Assembly: GCA_026826555.1 (NCBI GenBank)
Contig: JAKSZT010053883.1
Coordinates: forward strand, 27,891,763-27,955,762
DNA length: 64,000 nucleotides
Direction: 5' to 3'
From: Tolypeutes matacus
Lineage: Eukaryota > Chordata > Mammalia > Cingulata > Chlamyphoridae
Part shown: positions 10,345 through 21,195 of the stretch, piece by piece
Position numbering within the stretch: the stretch's first letter is position 1
Layout of the letters: each line of letters opens with the position of its first letter
Translations under genes and position numbers: made by a program
The notes under the pieces: generated by a model
Database searches by the model: none
Told to the model about the DNA's origin: nothing
What the model saw: only the letters and a program-made list of their open reading frames with translations

Positions 10345-10740
10345 ACTGTATACCTTGTTCTACTGACACATTTTCTTCTGGAAATGCTCTGTGCATATAT
10401 AATCTTCAGATTTTCATCAATGATAGAACATTCCGAACCTTGCTTGTTTTCAATTACTATCTCTTGGATAGTTCTACATCAGCTGTCTTCATTCTGTTTC
10501 ATGGTTGCCTAATTTTCCATTGCATGATGTACTATACTTTACCTTAGTTTTCTATTGATTGACATCTAAATTATTTCCGATATTTTACTATTAAAACCAG
10601 TCCTATAATTGTACACGACTTTGGCACATGTGTGAGTATATCTGAAAGATAAATTCTCAGATGATGGATTACTGGGTTAAAATGTATGTACTGTTTTAAT
10701 ATTTCTTTAGGGGAGTACAAGACTACTTTATGGAAGGAAT
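10345..10740 (-). repeat. Old L1 fragment, antisense
   Basis: Reverse complement of an L1M-type 3' region: 'ttccattgcatgatgtacta', 'ttctattgattgacatctaa' and 'gatggattactgggttaaaa' occur in the expected order. Confidence 0.75.
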
Positions 10741-10797
10741 CGTGGAAATATGCAAAGAAAATATGGCGGAAGTTTTAATGGAGACGTTAAAGTTAAC

Positions 10798-11256
10798 TGT
10801 GATGCTTTGAAGCTGTACACACCCCAGAAAAACATGCCCTTAAATCTAATCCATTCCCATGGATGTGAATCCACTGTAAGTAGGACATTTTGATGAGGCT
10901 ATTTCAGTTAATGGGTGGCCCAGCCCAATCTGGGTGCGTCTTAATCCAACCCCTGGAGTCCTTTATAAGTGGAATGAAATTCAGAGAGAAAGCTATGGCA
11001 ACCAGAAACTGAAATTCAACAGAACCTGGAAGAGAACAGAGAAGCTGCCATGTACATTGCCAAATGACTGAGGAGCTGAGGACCAAGAATCACTGGCAGC
11101 CTGCCCCAGGATACCAGTCTTTGGGGAGAAAACATTGCCTGGATGATGCCTGGATTTGGACCCTTTACTAACCTCAAAATCATGACAATAAAACCCCATT
11201 GTTTAACCTGACTCTTGTCATGGTATTTTCTTGAGCAGCCAAAGGAAACTAGAACA
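10798..11256 (+). mobile_element. 5' LTR of an ERVL-MaLR element (MLT1-like)
   Basis: A 459-bp LTR starting TGTGATG and ending AGAACA. Inside are 'ggagtcctttataag', a polyadenylation signal context ('caataaaacccc' near 11190) and the closing 'caaaggaaactagaaca'. It is followed directly by a primer-binding-site-like sequence, which makes this a 5' LTR and not a solo LTR. The form of the LTR is close to those I associate with xenarthran genomes. Confidence 0.8.
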
Positions 11257-11610
11257 GATTTTGGTACCAAAAAAATGTGGAAATGGCTATGGAATTGTGT
11301 AATGGGTAGAAGCTGGAAGAACTTTGAGGTGCTTGATAAAAAGGCCTAGATTGCCTTGAAGAGACAATTGGTAGAAATACGGATGCTAAAGGTATTTCTG
11401 ATGAGGACTTAGAAGGAAATGATAAATGTGTTATTGGAAACTAGAGGAAAGGCAATCCTTGTTTTAAAGTGGTGGAGAACTTGGCAAAATTGAGTTCTGA
11501 TGTTGGATGGAAAGCAAGACTTGAAAGTGATGAACTTGCATATTTAGCTGAGGTGATTTCCAAGGTGAATGTGGAAAGTGCATTCTGATTTCTCTTTGCA
11601 GCTTATAGTG
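11257..11610 (+). mobile_element. ERVL-MaLR internal fragment
   Basis: Starts at the LTR edge with 'gattttggtaccaa', the leader/primer-binding region of MaLR elements. It continues with conserved MaLR internal text such as 'taatgggtagaagctgga' and 'gaacttgcatatttagctga'. Only about 350 bases remain. No intact gag, pro or pol frame is present, and this copy is dead. Confidence 0.8.
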
Positions 11611-11893
11611 AAATGAAAGAGAGAAAGCCACAAGAAACAGGAAGCTGAACCTCAACAGAAACTAGAAGAGAAGAGAAGGGGAGATGCCACCACATGCCTT
11701 GGGTGTGACAACTAAGAACCAAGGATTACCAGCAGCCAGTCCCAGAATGTCACAGTCTTCAGAAGAAAGCATTGCCTTGATAATACCTTGACTTGGACTT
11801 TTTCCCAGCCTCAAACCATGAGCAAACAAATCTCCATTGCTTAACCTGACCCATATCATGGTATTTGCTTGAGAGACTTAGGAAATTAAAACA
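11611..11893 (+). mobile_element. Truncated 3' LTR of the same ERVL-MaLR element
   Basis: From about 11611 the sequence realigns with the second half of the 5' LTR (for example 'gaaccaaggattaccagcag' and 'gaagaaagcattgccttgat') and ends 'attaaaaca'. The first half of this LTR is missing: the internal region joins mid-LTR at a short shared 'gaaatgaaagagagaaag'-like stretch. Candidate 5-bp flanks are GTTAA and GTTAC. Confidence 0.75.
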
Positions 11894-12649
11894 GTTACCC
11901 AAGGATATATGATGCTTTGGGAAGCCACACCCATGGTTATAGGGAAGCCAGCTGAGGCTTAGCTCTCACTGTCACTGTCTACCAGGATGTGCCTGCCTGC
12001 CATGCCACATTCCTGGGCTCCCATCTTGTGGAATTTGGTTGCATGGTCACCCTACCTTTTGATGGATTTCTTCTGCTCATTTACATAGTAAGTGTCAAAG
12101 AAGTCACAAAGTGGAGGTCATTTTTGTCAGCAGCCAGTTTGCCCAAATTCTGCAATCACCAATTCACACTTTTGTCCAAGTGGAATGCGGTCTTCACTGC
12201 ATTCAACTCCCCTCCCATTTGCCAGAGGCTGCTTTCTTGGTATCCTGAAGGCAGATAGGGATTCCTTTCTGCAGTTTCCTTGGTTTCTCTTTTATTGGGA
12301 TTTGAGAAGAAAGCATTTTGCAAAGTTCTTCAAAGTCTCATCATCTGAGCCAAAGTGGTAAGACATGAACAGCAGAGCTCCAGGTTGGTTTGGGGTTGAG
12401 GAAATTCTTCATCTTGCTAGAAGTTCCAGTACACCTGGGCTCCAGAGAAAGGGGGATGTGGCTCCTCAGGTGGCTGAAGAGAGGTGGTCTTGGGGCCTTT
12501 GAAGGCTCAGCCAGACGTGAACACCAGTTCAGCCCAAGCACTGCAGAATCAAGAGACCACATCAACCGAACATCTTGGCCCACTCTTATCATTTTGGTAG
12601 ACACCGATAAATTCCCCATCCAAGAGGCCCCACAACAGCACACTCTTGT
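11894..12649. other. Unassigned spacer
   Basis: No recognised repeat. Overlapping frames of about 90-115 codons exist on both strands. The minus-strand text near 12280-12690 has some cDNA-like feel, with an AATAAA on the minus strand near 12290, so a decayed retrocopy is possible, but I recognise no parent gene. Confidence 0.35.
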
Positions 12650-13440
12650 GCTACCACCGTGTCTTATCAAATTTATGAATTTTGCCAATCAGATAGATGA
12701 AAAATGGTTTCTTATTTAAAATTTGCATTTCTTTAATTATGAGAGGGGGATTTAAATATCTTTCTAATATAATATATTTATTAGCCATGTGCAGGTCTTT
12801 TTCTCTGTTTTTGTTTGTTTGTTTTGTCCATTTTTTTTCTGTTAGGTTATTTGTCATTTTCTTATTGATCCATAAGAGCTTTTGACATGTTAAAAAACCA
12901 GTTCTTTATTTGTCATATGAGTTGCATATTTTTCCCTAGTTTGTTTCTGTCTTTTGAGTTATTATATTTTTGAAGCTCAGAAATTTTTAATTTTCCTAGT
13001 CAAACCAGTCAAAAATTTTTTTCAGTTTAGAGTTTGTATCTTGCTTAGAAAGTCCACCTCCTCTCAATAATCACACAATATTCTTCCATGTTTCTTTCTA
13101 GTAGTATTATAGGTTTATTTTTTATGTTTAAATTCTTGCTCCATCTGGAATTTATTTTGGTGTGAGAAGTAAAAATGAGATCTAGCTTTCCTTTTTATCC
13201 AGATGGTGAGTTGGTTTTCTAAAAAACAATCCTTTATTTCCTGACTGATTTGAAATACCATATTCATCAGATACTCAATTCCTGTGTGTTTTTGGATTTA
13301 TATCTGGATTCTATTTTCCTTTCATCTACCTAGCTTGTGTTAGTACAAACTAAAGTATTATAGATTTTTATTATGTTTTAATATCAGATCAGTCTTACCA
13401 TTTCACTTTATTTTTTTATTTATTTTTTAAATTTCATTAT
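12650..13440 (-). repeat. Old L1 fragment, antisense
   Basis: Antisense L1M ORF2/3' region. 'aatttgcatttctttaatta', 'ttattagccatgtgcaggtc', 'cttattgatccataagagct' and 'ccatctggaatttattttgg' follow the L1 order. Confidence 0.85.
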
Positions 13441-13744
13441 TTTTTCTGTCTAGTAACAGGTCTTTTTTCTCATGTAGCCTTTAAATCAGCTCACCTATTA
13501 TTCCTTATCTCCCAATCTCACAGGTATGGTCAATGGGCTTACATGGCCTTGTGCATATTTCCCTTTCCAGAGGATGGTCTGTACTCAAGCACCCCTGTCA
13601 GGGAGAACAGTGCAGCCAGCTCAACTTGTCAGCAGAAACTTGCACCTTTCCCTAAATCTGGTGTTCTCAGTTTCTAGGGGGAAGTGCTCATTGGTAAAAA
13701 AAAGTTTGGAAAACCTTGGATTAAATAAAGTTAAACAAATTTGT
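13441..13744. other. Unassigned spacer
   Basis: Mostly unassigned. The part near 13650-13730 ('ggtgttctcagtttctaggg' then 'ggaaaaccttggatta') could be a hAT-type MITE, but the match is weak. Confidence 0.35.
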
Positions 13745-13915
13745 GTTGGTCATCCATTGAGCAGGTATTAATGGGCACCTGCCATGGAATAAGTGTTGTC
13801 CCTGCACTGAGGATACTGTAGGGAAGAAATCAGAGGCAGTCTTGGCTCTCATGGAGTTTTTGGTCTAGTTGGAGAGAAAAGCATTCAACAAAACAAATGC
13901 TGAATATGCCTTTTT
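13745..13915 (-). repeat. L2 3' fragment, antisense
   Basis: Reverse complement of the L2 3' end: 'gcacctgccatggaataagt', 'ctcatggagtttttggtcta' and 'gttggagagaaaagcattca'. Confidence 0.75.
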
Positions 13916-14104
13916 TTTAGGCTTGTGATTTTAAGTGCCAAGGAGGAAGGGTCCCCAGGGAAGGTACTATGATAAAGAATGGCCAGGGTATGGACCCAAC
14001 CTTCTCTAGAGTGGCGGAAGGCCTTGCTGACGAGGTGAAATTTAAGCAGGTTTCTTAGAGCTTTTACCATGCAGGCTGGCAGTGAAAGCATTCAAGGCAG
14101 AGAG

Positions 14105-14205
14105 TTTCCCAAGCTTTTTTTGTCTATGGATCTCTTTTCTGGTGGCCTTTTGGGTTCATTCTGGAGGATGCTCTTTGGGAAAGGCTGATATTTTGCTCCC
14201 ACCCC
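14105..14205. repeat. Possible hAT MITE fragment
   Basis: 'gtttcccaagctttttttgt' followed by 'ctatggatctctttt' resembles one end of a Charlie-type MITE. Short and uncertain. Confidence 0.3.
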
Positions 14206-14224
14206 AAGGTTGATAACTCAGATC

Positions 14225-14375
14225 TGTCTCCTACTAGCCAGATGTCTTCAGAAAGATTGCTTGACGTCTGTGGAATCTCATTTTCTTCATCTTTAAAATG
14301 GAAATCACAGAACTTTGCTTTGGAGAGTTCCTGGGAGGGTCCAATGAGACAAGTTATGTGAAGCTGGGGGACTGA
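14225..14375 (+). repeat. MIR SINE
   Basis: 'ctcctactagccagatgtct', 'tctcattttcttcatcttta' and 'aaaatggaaatcacag' follow the MIR order in sense orientation. Confidence 0.7.
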
Positions 14376-15425
14376 GAGTGGGGTGGATGTTTAATGCCAG
14401 TTTCTCCCCCCTCCTCCCTCAAGTGTCTTTATCCTCAAGAGGGTTTAACACTATTAACTCACAGTGAAGTGGGAGTGGTTTCTTCTCCCATCCACCTCCA
14501 CTGGAGAGGATTTCATTTTAAATTAGCAATGGGGTGGGGGGCAATTACTGCTTCTGAGAAGGGCTGCCCCCTTCTGAGTTCCAGGCCCCTGTGGGAGCCG
14601 TTCAGTGTATTTCCTCCTGAAGAGTCCTAGCTGGCAGCAATTCTGCTGTCCTGGTTCTCTCTGACCTGGACCACTCCTGCAAGAAGCCTGTCTCTATACA
14701 CTCATCAGCACAGATGTGTCTGGGAGCTGGGGGTGGGGGAGTCAGCCAAGCCTGCCAGAGCCATTCCCGGCTCCTCTGACAGCTCCCTGGAGACGCCTAT
14801 CTTCAAAGAGTGCCTCAATGTTTCCCCTTCTCATCTCGTGGGTTTTCACTGAAAAACAAAGACAACCTCTCTGACCTCTTCCCTTTTCTGACTTGCCTTG
14901 TGGAGATGCACTTGTCAAGCTGATGTTGAGGGGCCATGGGATGGATATTATTCAGGGAAAAGAAACAAGCACAGCAGGAAGCAGCAGAAAGGCCCCTGTC
15001 CTCCGGGGTGCATTAATGGCCTTGGCCCGCATTCTGGTTCTTCCAGGGATGCTGACTTCTTCAAGCTCCGTGAGTCCAAAGTCAACCTCTAGACCTCAGA
15101 CCCCAAGCCTCGTGGTCCCTGGGTCTCACTGTCCCTGGGCCCTCCTGCACCTCTGCCTCTCATCTCCATGCCCTTCCCCCCACCACTCCTATAACCCCCT
15201 AGTAAAGGCAAATCGATGGTAATTGCTTAAGTGTAGCTGTTCAGTCCTCAGACTGTTGAGAGAGAACTTAATGTCCAAAGAAGTCCCCAAGGAACCATAT
15301 GCCGCTTGAATTATGTAGAGGTGAGTGGAGAAGGGTGAATTTCATATGCAGAAATCCTTTCTGGCATTAAAATTTCATGGGAAAAAACTGAACCCTTGGA
15401 CTCAGATTTCTGGTAAAGCTCATCT
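14376..15425. other. Unassigned spacer
   Basis: About 1 kb free of repeats I can name. A plus-strand frame of about 109 codons near 14893-15222 has a Ser/Pro-rich, low-information translation and overlaps another frame, so I do not call it a gene. Purine and pyrimidine content is balanced and there is no CpG island. Confidence 0.4.
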
Positions 15426-15429
15426 TCTT

Positions 15430-15505
15430 TCATTCAGCACACATTCATTGAACTCTTATTATGTACAAGGGTACATTCTAGGTGTTATAGGGGGATAAGA
15501 GATTA
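15430..15505 (-). repeat. L2 3' fragment, antisense
   Basis: 'attcattgaactcttattat' followed by 'ggtgttatagggggataag' is the reversed L2 3' tail. Confidence 0.65.
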
Positions 15506-15629
15506 ATTAGTCTGGTACCTTCCTGCAGGTTCCCCCCACCACTACCTCATACATACGTCTTGGAGCTGACAACCTCGTATGAGATGAAACTATACTCAGA
15601 TGGTCATTGTGCCACCCAGCCAGCCAGCC

Positions 15630-15720
15630 AACACGTATTTATTGAGTGCCTCCTATGAGCCAGGTACTGTGATAGGCACTAGAAGCACCGTGTAAACGCA
15701 GAGTGAGACAGAGGAAGGAA
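15630..15720 (-). repeat. L2 3' fragment, antisense
   Basis: 'tatttattgagtgcctccta' then 'gagccaggtactgtgatagg' is the reversed L2 3' end. A short GCCA repeat (15616-15630) abuts it. Confidence 0.7.
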
Positions 15721-16235
15721 ATGATAAAGTTTTTAAGGATGATTTTGTAAAGGAGATATTTTTAAAGCTGGATCTTAATGGGAAATTGCAATTTGGGCAG
15801 AATGCTTATGTACATGCATGTAAAATATAAGCTTCCCACTCCATTTCCTTTTCTCCTCAGGATTCCTATGCATTCCCTGGGCTTGTGTTCATTCCAAAGG
15901 CCAATTCCAGTTGCCTTAGGAAGCTCAGCCCTACACGCTTCTCCATCCTGGGGCTATTCCTTTCTTTCTCTTTCACATTGGCCCTGACTTGGAACCAATC
16001 TCTTGTTCTTGATTTTCACAAGAATCATCCATAGAAAGCAGTTGTATGTGGGTAGCAGTGGTCCCCTAGCCCTTTCTGGCTTGTGCCAACCCACGCCAAC
16101 TTGCATATCCAAAGGGATGGGCTACGTTAAACAGTGGTCATCAACTCCAGGCCTCACCCCTTTCTCCCTACACCCTTATTCCCACCTGGTTCTCAGCAAG
16201 AAGAGAGCAGTATGGAGATTCACCTCCCAGTGATG
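15721..16235. other. Unassigned spacer
   Basis: About 500 bases. The pyrimidine-rich 15840-15990 could be decayed L2 belonging to the next fragment, but the match is too weak to call. No gene. Confidence 0.35.
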
Positions 16236-16345
16236 GAAATGTAAACTCCACGAGGCCAGGGACCATAAGTGTGACCTAGAATAGGGCCTAGAACAGTGTC
16301 TGGCAGATGGTAAGGATGCAAGAAATATTTGTTGAGTGAATTATA
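16236..16345 (+). repeat. L2 3' end
   Basis: 'gtaaactccacgaggccagg', 'gcctagaacagtgtctggca' and 'gaaatatttgttgagtgaat' are the L2 3' terminus in sense orientation. Confidence 0.85.
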
Positions 16346-16414
16346 GCCCTCTCCCTTCAATCAAAACATTTAAGCCAGGACAAAGGGGGTCATGGCAGGA
16401 GCAATGGGCATGGT

Positions 16415-16775
16415 AAAGCTCTCTAATGGTGTCCCATCACATTTAGAATAAAACCAAAGTTTTCCCTGTGGCAAGATGCTCCTTTGACACACACTGCTTC
16501 AGGTCATACTTCTTGTGATTCTCTTGACGGTGCTGAGGCAGCTTCCCCAGGGCCACCCCTCACCCTGTTTTATTTTCCTCATTATGCATGTTACTGCCTG
16601 ACATTATCTTAAACATGATTCATGTATTGTCTCTTCTCTATGAGAACGGTAGCTCTTAAGGGCAGGGACTTTGTCTTTTTGTTCACTTGTGTATTACTGT
16701 TGCCTGGAAACGTGCCTGGCATATAGCAGCTACCCCTAAATATTTGCTGTTGATTGAATGAATGGCAATGAACAA
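16415..16775 (+). repeat. L2 3' region
   Basis: A longer sense L2: 'taatggtgtcccatcacatt', 'gaataaaaccaaagttttcc', 'agctcttaagggcagggact', 'cgtgcctggcatatagcag', ending in a TGAA tail near 16760. Confidence 0.85.
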
Positions 16776-17239
16776 ACCTAGGCTTTACCACAAGGCTGTT
16801 GATAGAGGAAGAACATAGTTGAGGCGTCGAAGAAGTCATTACCTGAGCAGCCCTCTGTAACAGGTACGTGAGGGAGGAGACAAAGGATAGGTGAGGAGTT
16901 TGGCAGTTAGATCAAGCCCTGTGAGGCAGATCAATAGGAATGCATTGGGGGCCCATGAGAGTTTCAAGGATCATGGGAAGGTGCATATTATGGTCCATGC
17001 AGTGCCTGTCCTCTAGGTGGACATAGCCTTGTACAGGGGCACAGAATGGTGAGTGGGGTGTAGACTGAGTTTCAGCTCATCTCATTCCCATGGGCAGACA
17101 CACCTGGCATAACCTTACATGGCAGTCTAAGGATGTAGGTCAATTAAACCTTGTTAAGGACAAAGATGAATGTCCACCATGGCATTCTTCTGTTGCCCGT
17201 TTTTGGGAAAAAGCAAAACAAAACAAAGCCCTGAGTTTC
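16776..17239. other. Mostly unassigned; faint L2 near 16880-16960
   Basis: 'agatcaagccctgtgagg' and neighbouring text resemble the antisense L2 internal region but are too short to be firm. The rest is unassigned. Confidence 0.35.
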
Positions 17240-17330
17240 AACTTGGTGAAGAGACTTGCCCAAAGTCATGGCTACTACAGGGCAGAACTGGGATCTGAGT
17301 TCAGTCCTATTAGGAAGCTAGATCTGTAGA
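17240..17330 (-). repeat. MIR SINE fragment, antisense
   Basis: 'gaagagacttgcccaaagtc' followed by 'cagaactgggatctgagttc' is reversed MIR. Confidence 0.7.
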
Positions 17331-17340
17331 CTTGCCCCAT

Positions 17341-17505
17341 CCTTTTTCTACTCAAAGTTCATCCCAGGACCAGCTGTATTGGGATCACTTGAGAGTTTTT
17401 AAGAAATGCAGAATTTCAGGCTTTGTCTACTGAATCTGAATCTGCATTTTGACATGATTCCTAGGTGATTTTTGTACACATTGACTTTGAGAAATACTAC
17501 ACTAT
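17341..17505 (+). mobile_element. MER5A hAT-Charlie MITE
   Basis: Sense MER5A: 'caggaccagctgtattggga', 'aagaaatgcagaatttcagg', 'ctactgaatctgaatctgca' and the closing 'ttgactttgagaaatac'. Confidence 0.8.
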
Positions 17506-17619
17506 TAGGTTCCTGAATTTCATGCTGTTCTTGCTATTGGTTTTCCACTCAGCGTGGAGCTGGGTCACCTCTATTATGTCCATCAAACCTTTTACTAAAT
17601 GTTGCCCACAGGGCCAGCC

Positions 17620-17800
17620 AGTTTGGAATTATAGAATGAGCACTGGACATTTAGTTGTGTTTCAAAGGCTGTGAGATACTAGACAAGTCTTTTACTCCTA
17701 AGATTGTAGGCGTCCTAATATGGAAAAAAAGGGAATAATGACCCAGCACTTCTGTGGGGCTCAGTGATACGATGGATACAAAAGTGACTTGTCAATTGCA
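17620..17800 (+). repeat. MIR SINE, decayed
   Basis: A 5' core-like 'atagaatgagcactggacat', then 'tgagatactagacaagtctt' and the 'aataatgacccagcac' tail indicate a diverged MIR. Confidence 0.55.
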
Positions 17801-18489
17801 AAATTCTCTCCAAATGGGAAGGATTATCACTCCCACGCAGTGTAACATGAAGGCTCCTGACAGAGACCACTTATCTCTAGAATGCTACTTCAACAAATTA
17901 GGAGGTTAGGAATGAATGGTCTGGGTCAGTAGATTCCAATTAGCAGCCTGGAATAGACACAGGGATCCACGGATTCATTTAGCTTACAGGGTTAACTAGC
18001 TGACACCTTGGGGAGTTTCAAAGAGGGCTTTGATAGTGGAGTTAGCTCCAATCTGGAACAATTTTGACGGGGAGTGGTGGTAAAGGTTAGGTGGGACATT
18101 CTCCAGGGAGGGAGACCTGTAGAAGTGCCACTGCAGGGATGCCACGTGTGGTGAGTTAGTGGGAGGGGAGGAGGGTCCCCTTCATGCCCCAACCACTGCT
18201 TGACTTTGCACTTTGAATATTGTGTTCAGAGGCTCTGTGCCATTTGGAAATGGTCAGTAGCACTGAGGCTGCTTGACTGGTCATGAGATTGTAAAGTGTC
18301 CTTAGCTGGGAAAAAGTTGCTTAGACTACAGTGGTGTTGGACAGATTCTATTGACATCATTGCCCAGCTCCATCAAAAGACTGGGCAGAATGAATGTTCA
18401 GCAAGTTCTTGAAGAGTAAATAAGTGAATAAATGAATGAATGGAAGCCTTTGCCTTTAAGAAGCCTATTCTATCACAAAAAGATCTGTG
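17801..18489. other. Unassigned spacer
   Basis: No gene. A TGAA-type run at 18418-18442 could be an L2 tail. A G-rich stretch (18160-18176) has only three runs of at least three G, so it is not a full quadruplex motif. Confidence 0.4.
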
Positions 18490-18726
18490 CTAACCATCTA
18501 TTTTAAATTTAAACTCACTCATCTCTGCCACTCTCAATTCCTCTTACTCTGCTCTGTCATTTTTGGGTTCTCTCTTTTCCTCTCTTAACATACTATATAA
18601 TTAATTTATATATTGTTCATGATCTGTTCTCCACTCCTCACCCCCACTAGAATGGAAAGTCCACTGGAGCATGGATCTAAAACAGTGCTTGGTACATAAT
18701 AGATGGTCAATAAATATTTGTTAAAT
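18490..18726 (+). repeat. L2 3' end
   Basis: 'actagaatggaaagtccact', 'aaaacagtgcttggtacata' and 'ggtcaataaatatttgttaa' mark a sense L2 3' terminus. Confidence 0.85.
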
Positions 18727-18754
18727 CAAGTTGAATTAAATAAATGCAAGAATG

Positions 18755-18910
18755 ACAGGGTTGGACTTTAATTCTTACCTGCTTTTGCCACCAAAGTATT
18801 GTGTGACTATAGTGTGTATCTTCTCCTTTCTGTGTCTCAGTTTCCCCTCTGCACACTGAGGGGGTTTGATCTAACTTTGAGGGCACTTTCAGCTCTGCCT
18901 CTGTGACAGC
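18755..18910 (+). repeat. MIR3-like SINE
   Basis: 'ctgtgtctcagtttcccctc' followed by 'gggcactttcagctctgcct' fits MIR3 in sense orientation. Confidence 0.55.
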
Positions 18911-18969
18911 TACTTTTCTGGACGCCTTTGGAAGATTGTCTACATGAAGCTGTGAAGAGAGCCCTGTAA

Positions 18970-19110
18970 AGGAAAGGACTGAGTGGGAGTTCTGGCTCTG
19001 ACACTTCTTAAGTATTAAGACTTTGGGTGAGACATCTGATCTCCAATCCATGTATGGTGTTTCTAGCACAGTGCCTGGCATGTCATAAGGATTAACTAAA
19101 TGTTAACTTC
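18970..19110 (+). repeat. MIR SINE fragment
   Basis: 'gttctggctctgacacttct' and 'agcacagtgcctggcatgtc' flank a shortened MIR. Confidence 0.65.
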
Positions 19111-20010
19111 TCCTTTCCTCTCCTCATCTGGGCCTGTGAGCCTTGTTGCCATATGAGTCTCCTCTCATATAAGCAAGCAGCAATGGTCCGAAATAACCTT
19201 GCAAACTGTAAAGCGTTCTCCAAATATGAAGGGTTCGATGGTTACACACATACCCAAACTCTGGCCTTTCTACCCACTGATGAAAATGAAACTGCAGTTG
19301 CTATTTATACCAAAACTATCTCATGATTCACGGACCTCACAGCTCGTCAGAAATGTTGCACCTGACGAGACCAAATTCACATTGGGTTTATCAAAGTCTA
19401 ATTAAAACTTGATCATCATGTCTAACATGTTGCCTTATTATTTTGGCTTAATTAGGGTGATGGGGGGGGTTGAAAGCAGCAAATCCAGCAGTGCCTTGAT
19501 GCAACATCTGGAGAGGAATGGGGCTTAGCCAGATGAGCAATTAAGCTGAACTATACATATAGCAAGGATCTTTGCATCTGACAGCTGTCTGGCCAGGCCT
19601 CTTCAATTCAGGGCTTCTATTCTCCATCTTCTCCTGAAGTATCAAGGACTGGTTAGGCTCTTCTGAGAACATGGTGGCAAAGGTGCCATCACCATGGGGA
19701 AGGCCTTGCTTCCATGGTTTTCAGTCACCAGGGAAAGGGAAGTAGAAGCATCTGGCAGCAAGAAGAAACTAATTCTCCATTTGGTCTTGGATTTGGTCAA
19801 CTGTGGATATGATCCTAATATGAATCAAGCCAAGAAAACTCAGTCCTCTTTGAAATGTCATCACCCTTGCCTTCAGTTATGAATAACTTGAAAATGGGCA
19901 ATTCTGCCTTTGCTCACAGGAATAGGGATGATACATGGGGCAAATATTCAAATGACCTTCAAGAACTCTCACTGACCCCAAAGCTGCACACTACTCCATT
20001 AGGCTCATTG
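19111..20010. other. Unique sequence, candidate conserved non-coding stretch
   Basis: No repeat recognised. 19340-19470 carries two TAATTA-type homeodomain-like cores ('gtctaattaaaac' and 'gcttaattaggg') in a low-slippage, unique context. 19560-19600 holds an E-box in 'gacagctgtctgg'. Open frames of about 60-70 codons here are unremarkable. Conservation is inference from appearance only. Confidence 0.35.
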
Positions 20011-20905
20011 CAATAGTTAGGATAGACTGACTGCTGTAACAAATAGACCCTGTAGTAGGAAGCTTCTGAAATGACTCCCAGTGATCCCTGACTCCTAGTG
20101 TTTATAATCTTTTGTAATTCCCTCCCTTTGAGTGTGGGCTGAACCTAGAGTCTTGCTTCTAAGGAATAGAATGTGGAAAAGGATGGGATGTCACTTATGA
20201 GATTAGGTTACAAAGCAGTGATTTCTATCTTGCTCACTTACTATCTCTTGCTTTCTTGCTCTGATGAACTAAACTGCCATGCTGTGAGCTGACCTATGGA
20301 GAAACCCACATAGCAAGAAACTGAGTATTGCCTCCAGTCAACAGCCCATCCTTCCAGCAATCACAAGAGTGAACTTGGAAGCAGATCCTTCCTTTCTCAG
20401 TTTCACCATGAGATGACTATAGCCCTAGCCCAAGCCTTGATTGCAGCCTGTGAAGGACCCTGAGTAGAGGACCCAGATAAGACATACTTAGATTCCTAAG
20501 CCACAAAAACTGAGATAATTAATGAGGTTGTTTAACACCACTAAGTTTTGGGGTAATTTGTTACATAACAATAGATAATTAATACAGATTCTGATATCTA
20601 TATAGAATAACTCAGATACAATAGAAGCTTATTTCTAGTTCTTGTAGTCAGGTTTACAGAGAGTCTACTAACATCAACAGGTTTCCCTGGTGGTTATCTC
20701 CATTGCAGCAGTTGGAAGGGAACAATAGCATGATTGAGTTTTTTAGGGCCAAGCTTTGAAGTGGTATGCAACACTTCCTCTCATATTTCAGTGTCTAAAA
20801 CTTGGTCTTATGGCCACACCTAACTGCAAGGCAGACTGAGAAATATAGTCTAGCTTGTACCAAAGAAGAAGAGGAAAACATGGATTTTTGGTACGAATCT
20901 AGGTC
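20011..20905 (-). mobile_element. Ancient LTR-like repeat, antisense, split by an inserted LTR
   Basis: 20011-20050 ('gactgactgctgtaacaaat') and 20587-20905 ('aatagaagcttatttctagt', 'cttatggccacacctaactg', 'aggcagactgagaaatatag') read as one old mammalian LTR-like repeat, with the LTR at 20051-20586 inside it. I recognise the family layout, also seen at 58785-59175, but not its formal name. Confidence 0.6.
20051..20586 (+). mobile_element. MaLR/MLT1-like solo LTR
   Basis: A 536-bp LTR beginning TGTAGTAG and ending TTAATACA. It contains 'ctttgagtgtgggctgaacc', 'gaaagtgtgag'-like spacing blocks and the terminal 'ccactaagttttggggtaat'. Flanking pentamers are GACCC and GATTC, so the target duplication is decayed. 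No internal region follows. Confidence 0.75.
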
Positions 20906-21195
20906 TTTGTCACACTTATGTACAACCATATCTAGATTTCACAATAATACCAAGGCATTAGGACAATGTTAACACCATTAACTCGAGGACAAACTAATCC
21001 ACAGCCCCTCATGGTTATGCTGGCTCCACAGTCCTTCACTAGAGTGCTCTTAATTTTAGAATCATGAACTTTTAAGAGAAAACTCTAGAAAAAGGTAGAT
21101 GGCTGAAATTTTCCTGATGCTTCTTTGAGAAAGAGAAGAACAAGTCCTTAAATTGACCTTTTCTATTCCTTAAATCTCTCCTTTCTGCATCTTTT
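20906..21195. other. Unassigned spacer
   Basis: No gene or repeat recognised. Confidence 0.4.

Noticed and set aside
11257..11610. Possible retroviral gene
   Set aside because: Only a leader-like and decayed internal stretch of a MaLR remains, with no open frame.
12280..12690. Processed pseudogene on the minus strand
   Set aside because: There is an AATAAA and a cDNA-like feel, but no recognisable parent, no poly(A) tract and no target duplication, so I left it unassigned.
18160..18176. G-rich stretch as a quadruplex
   Set aside because: It has only three runs of three or more G.
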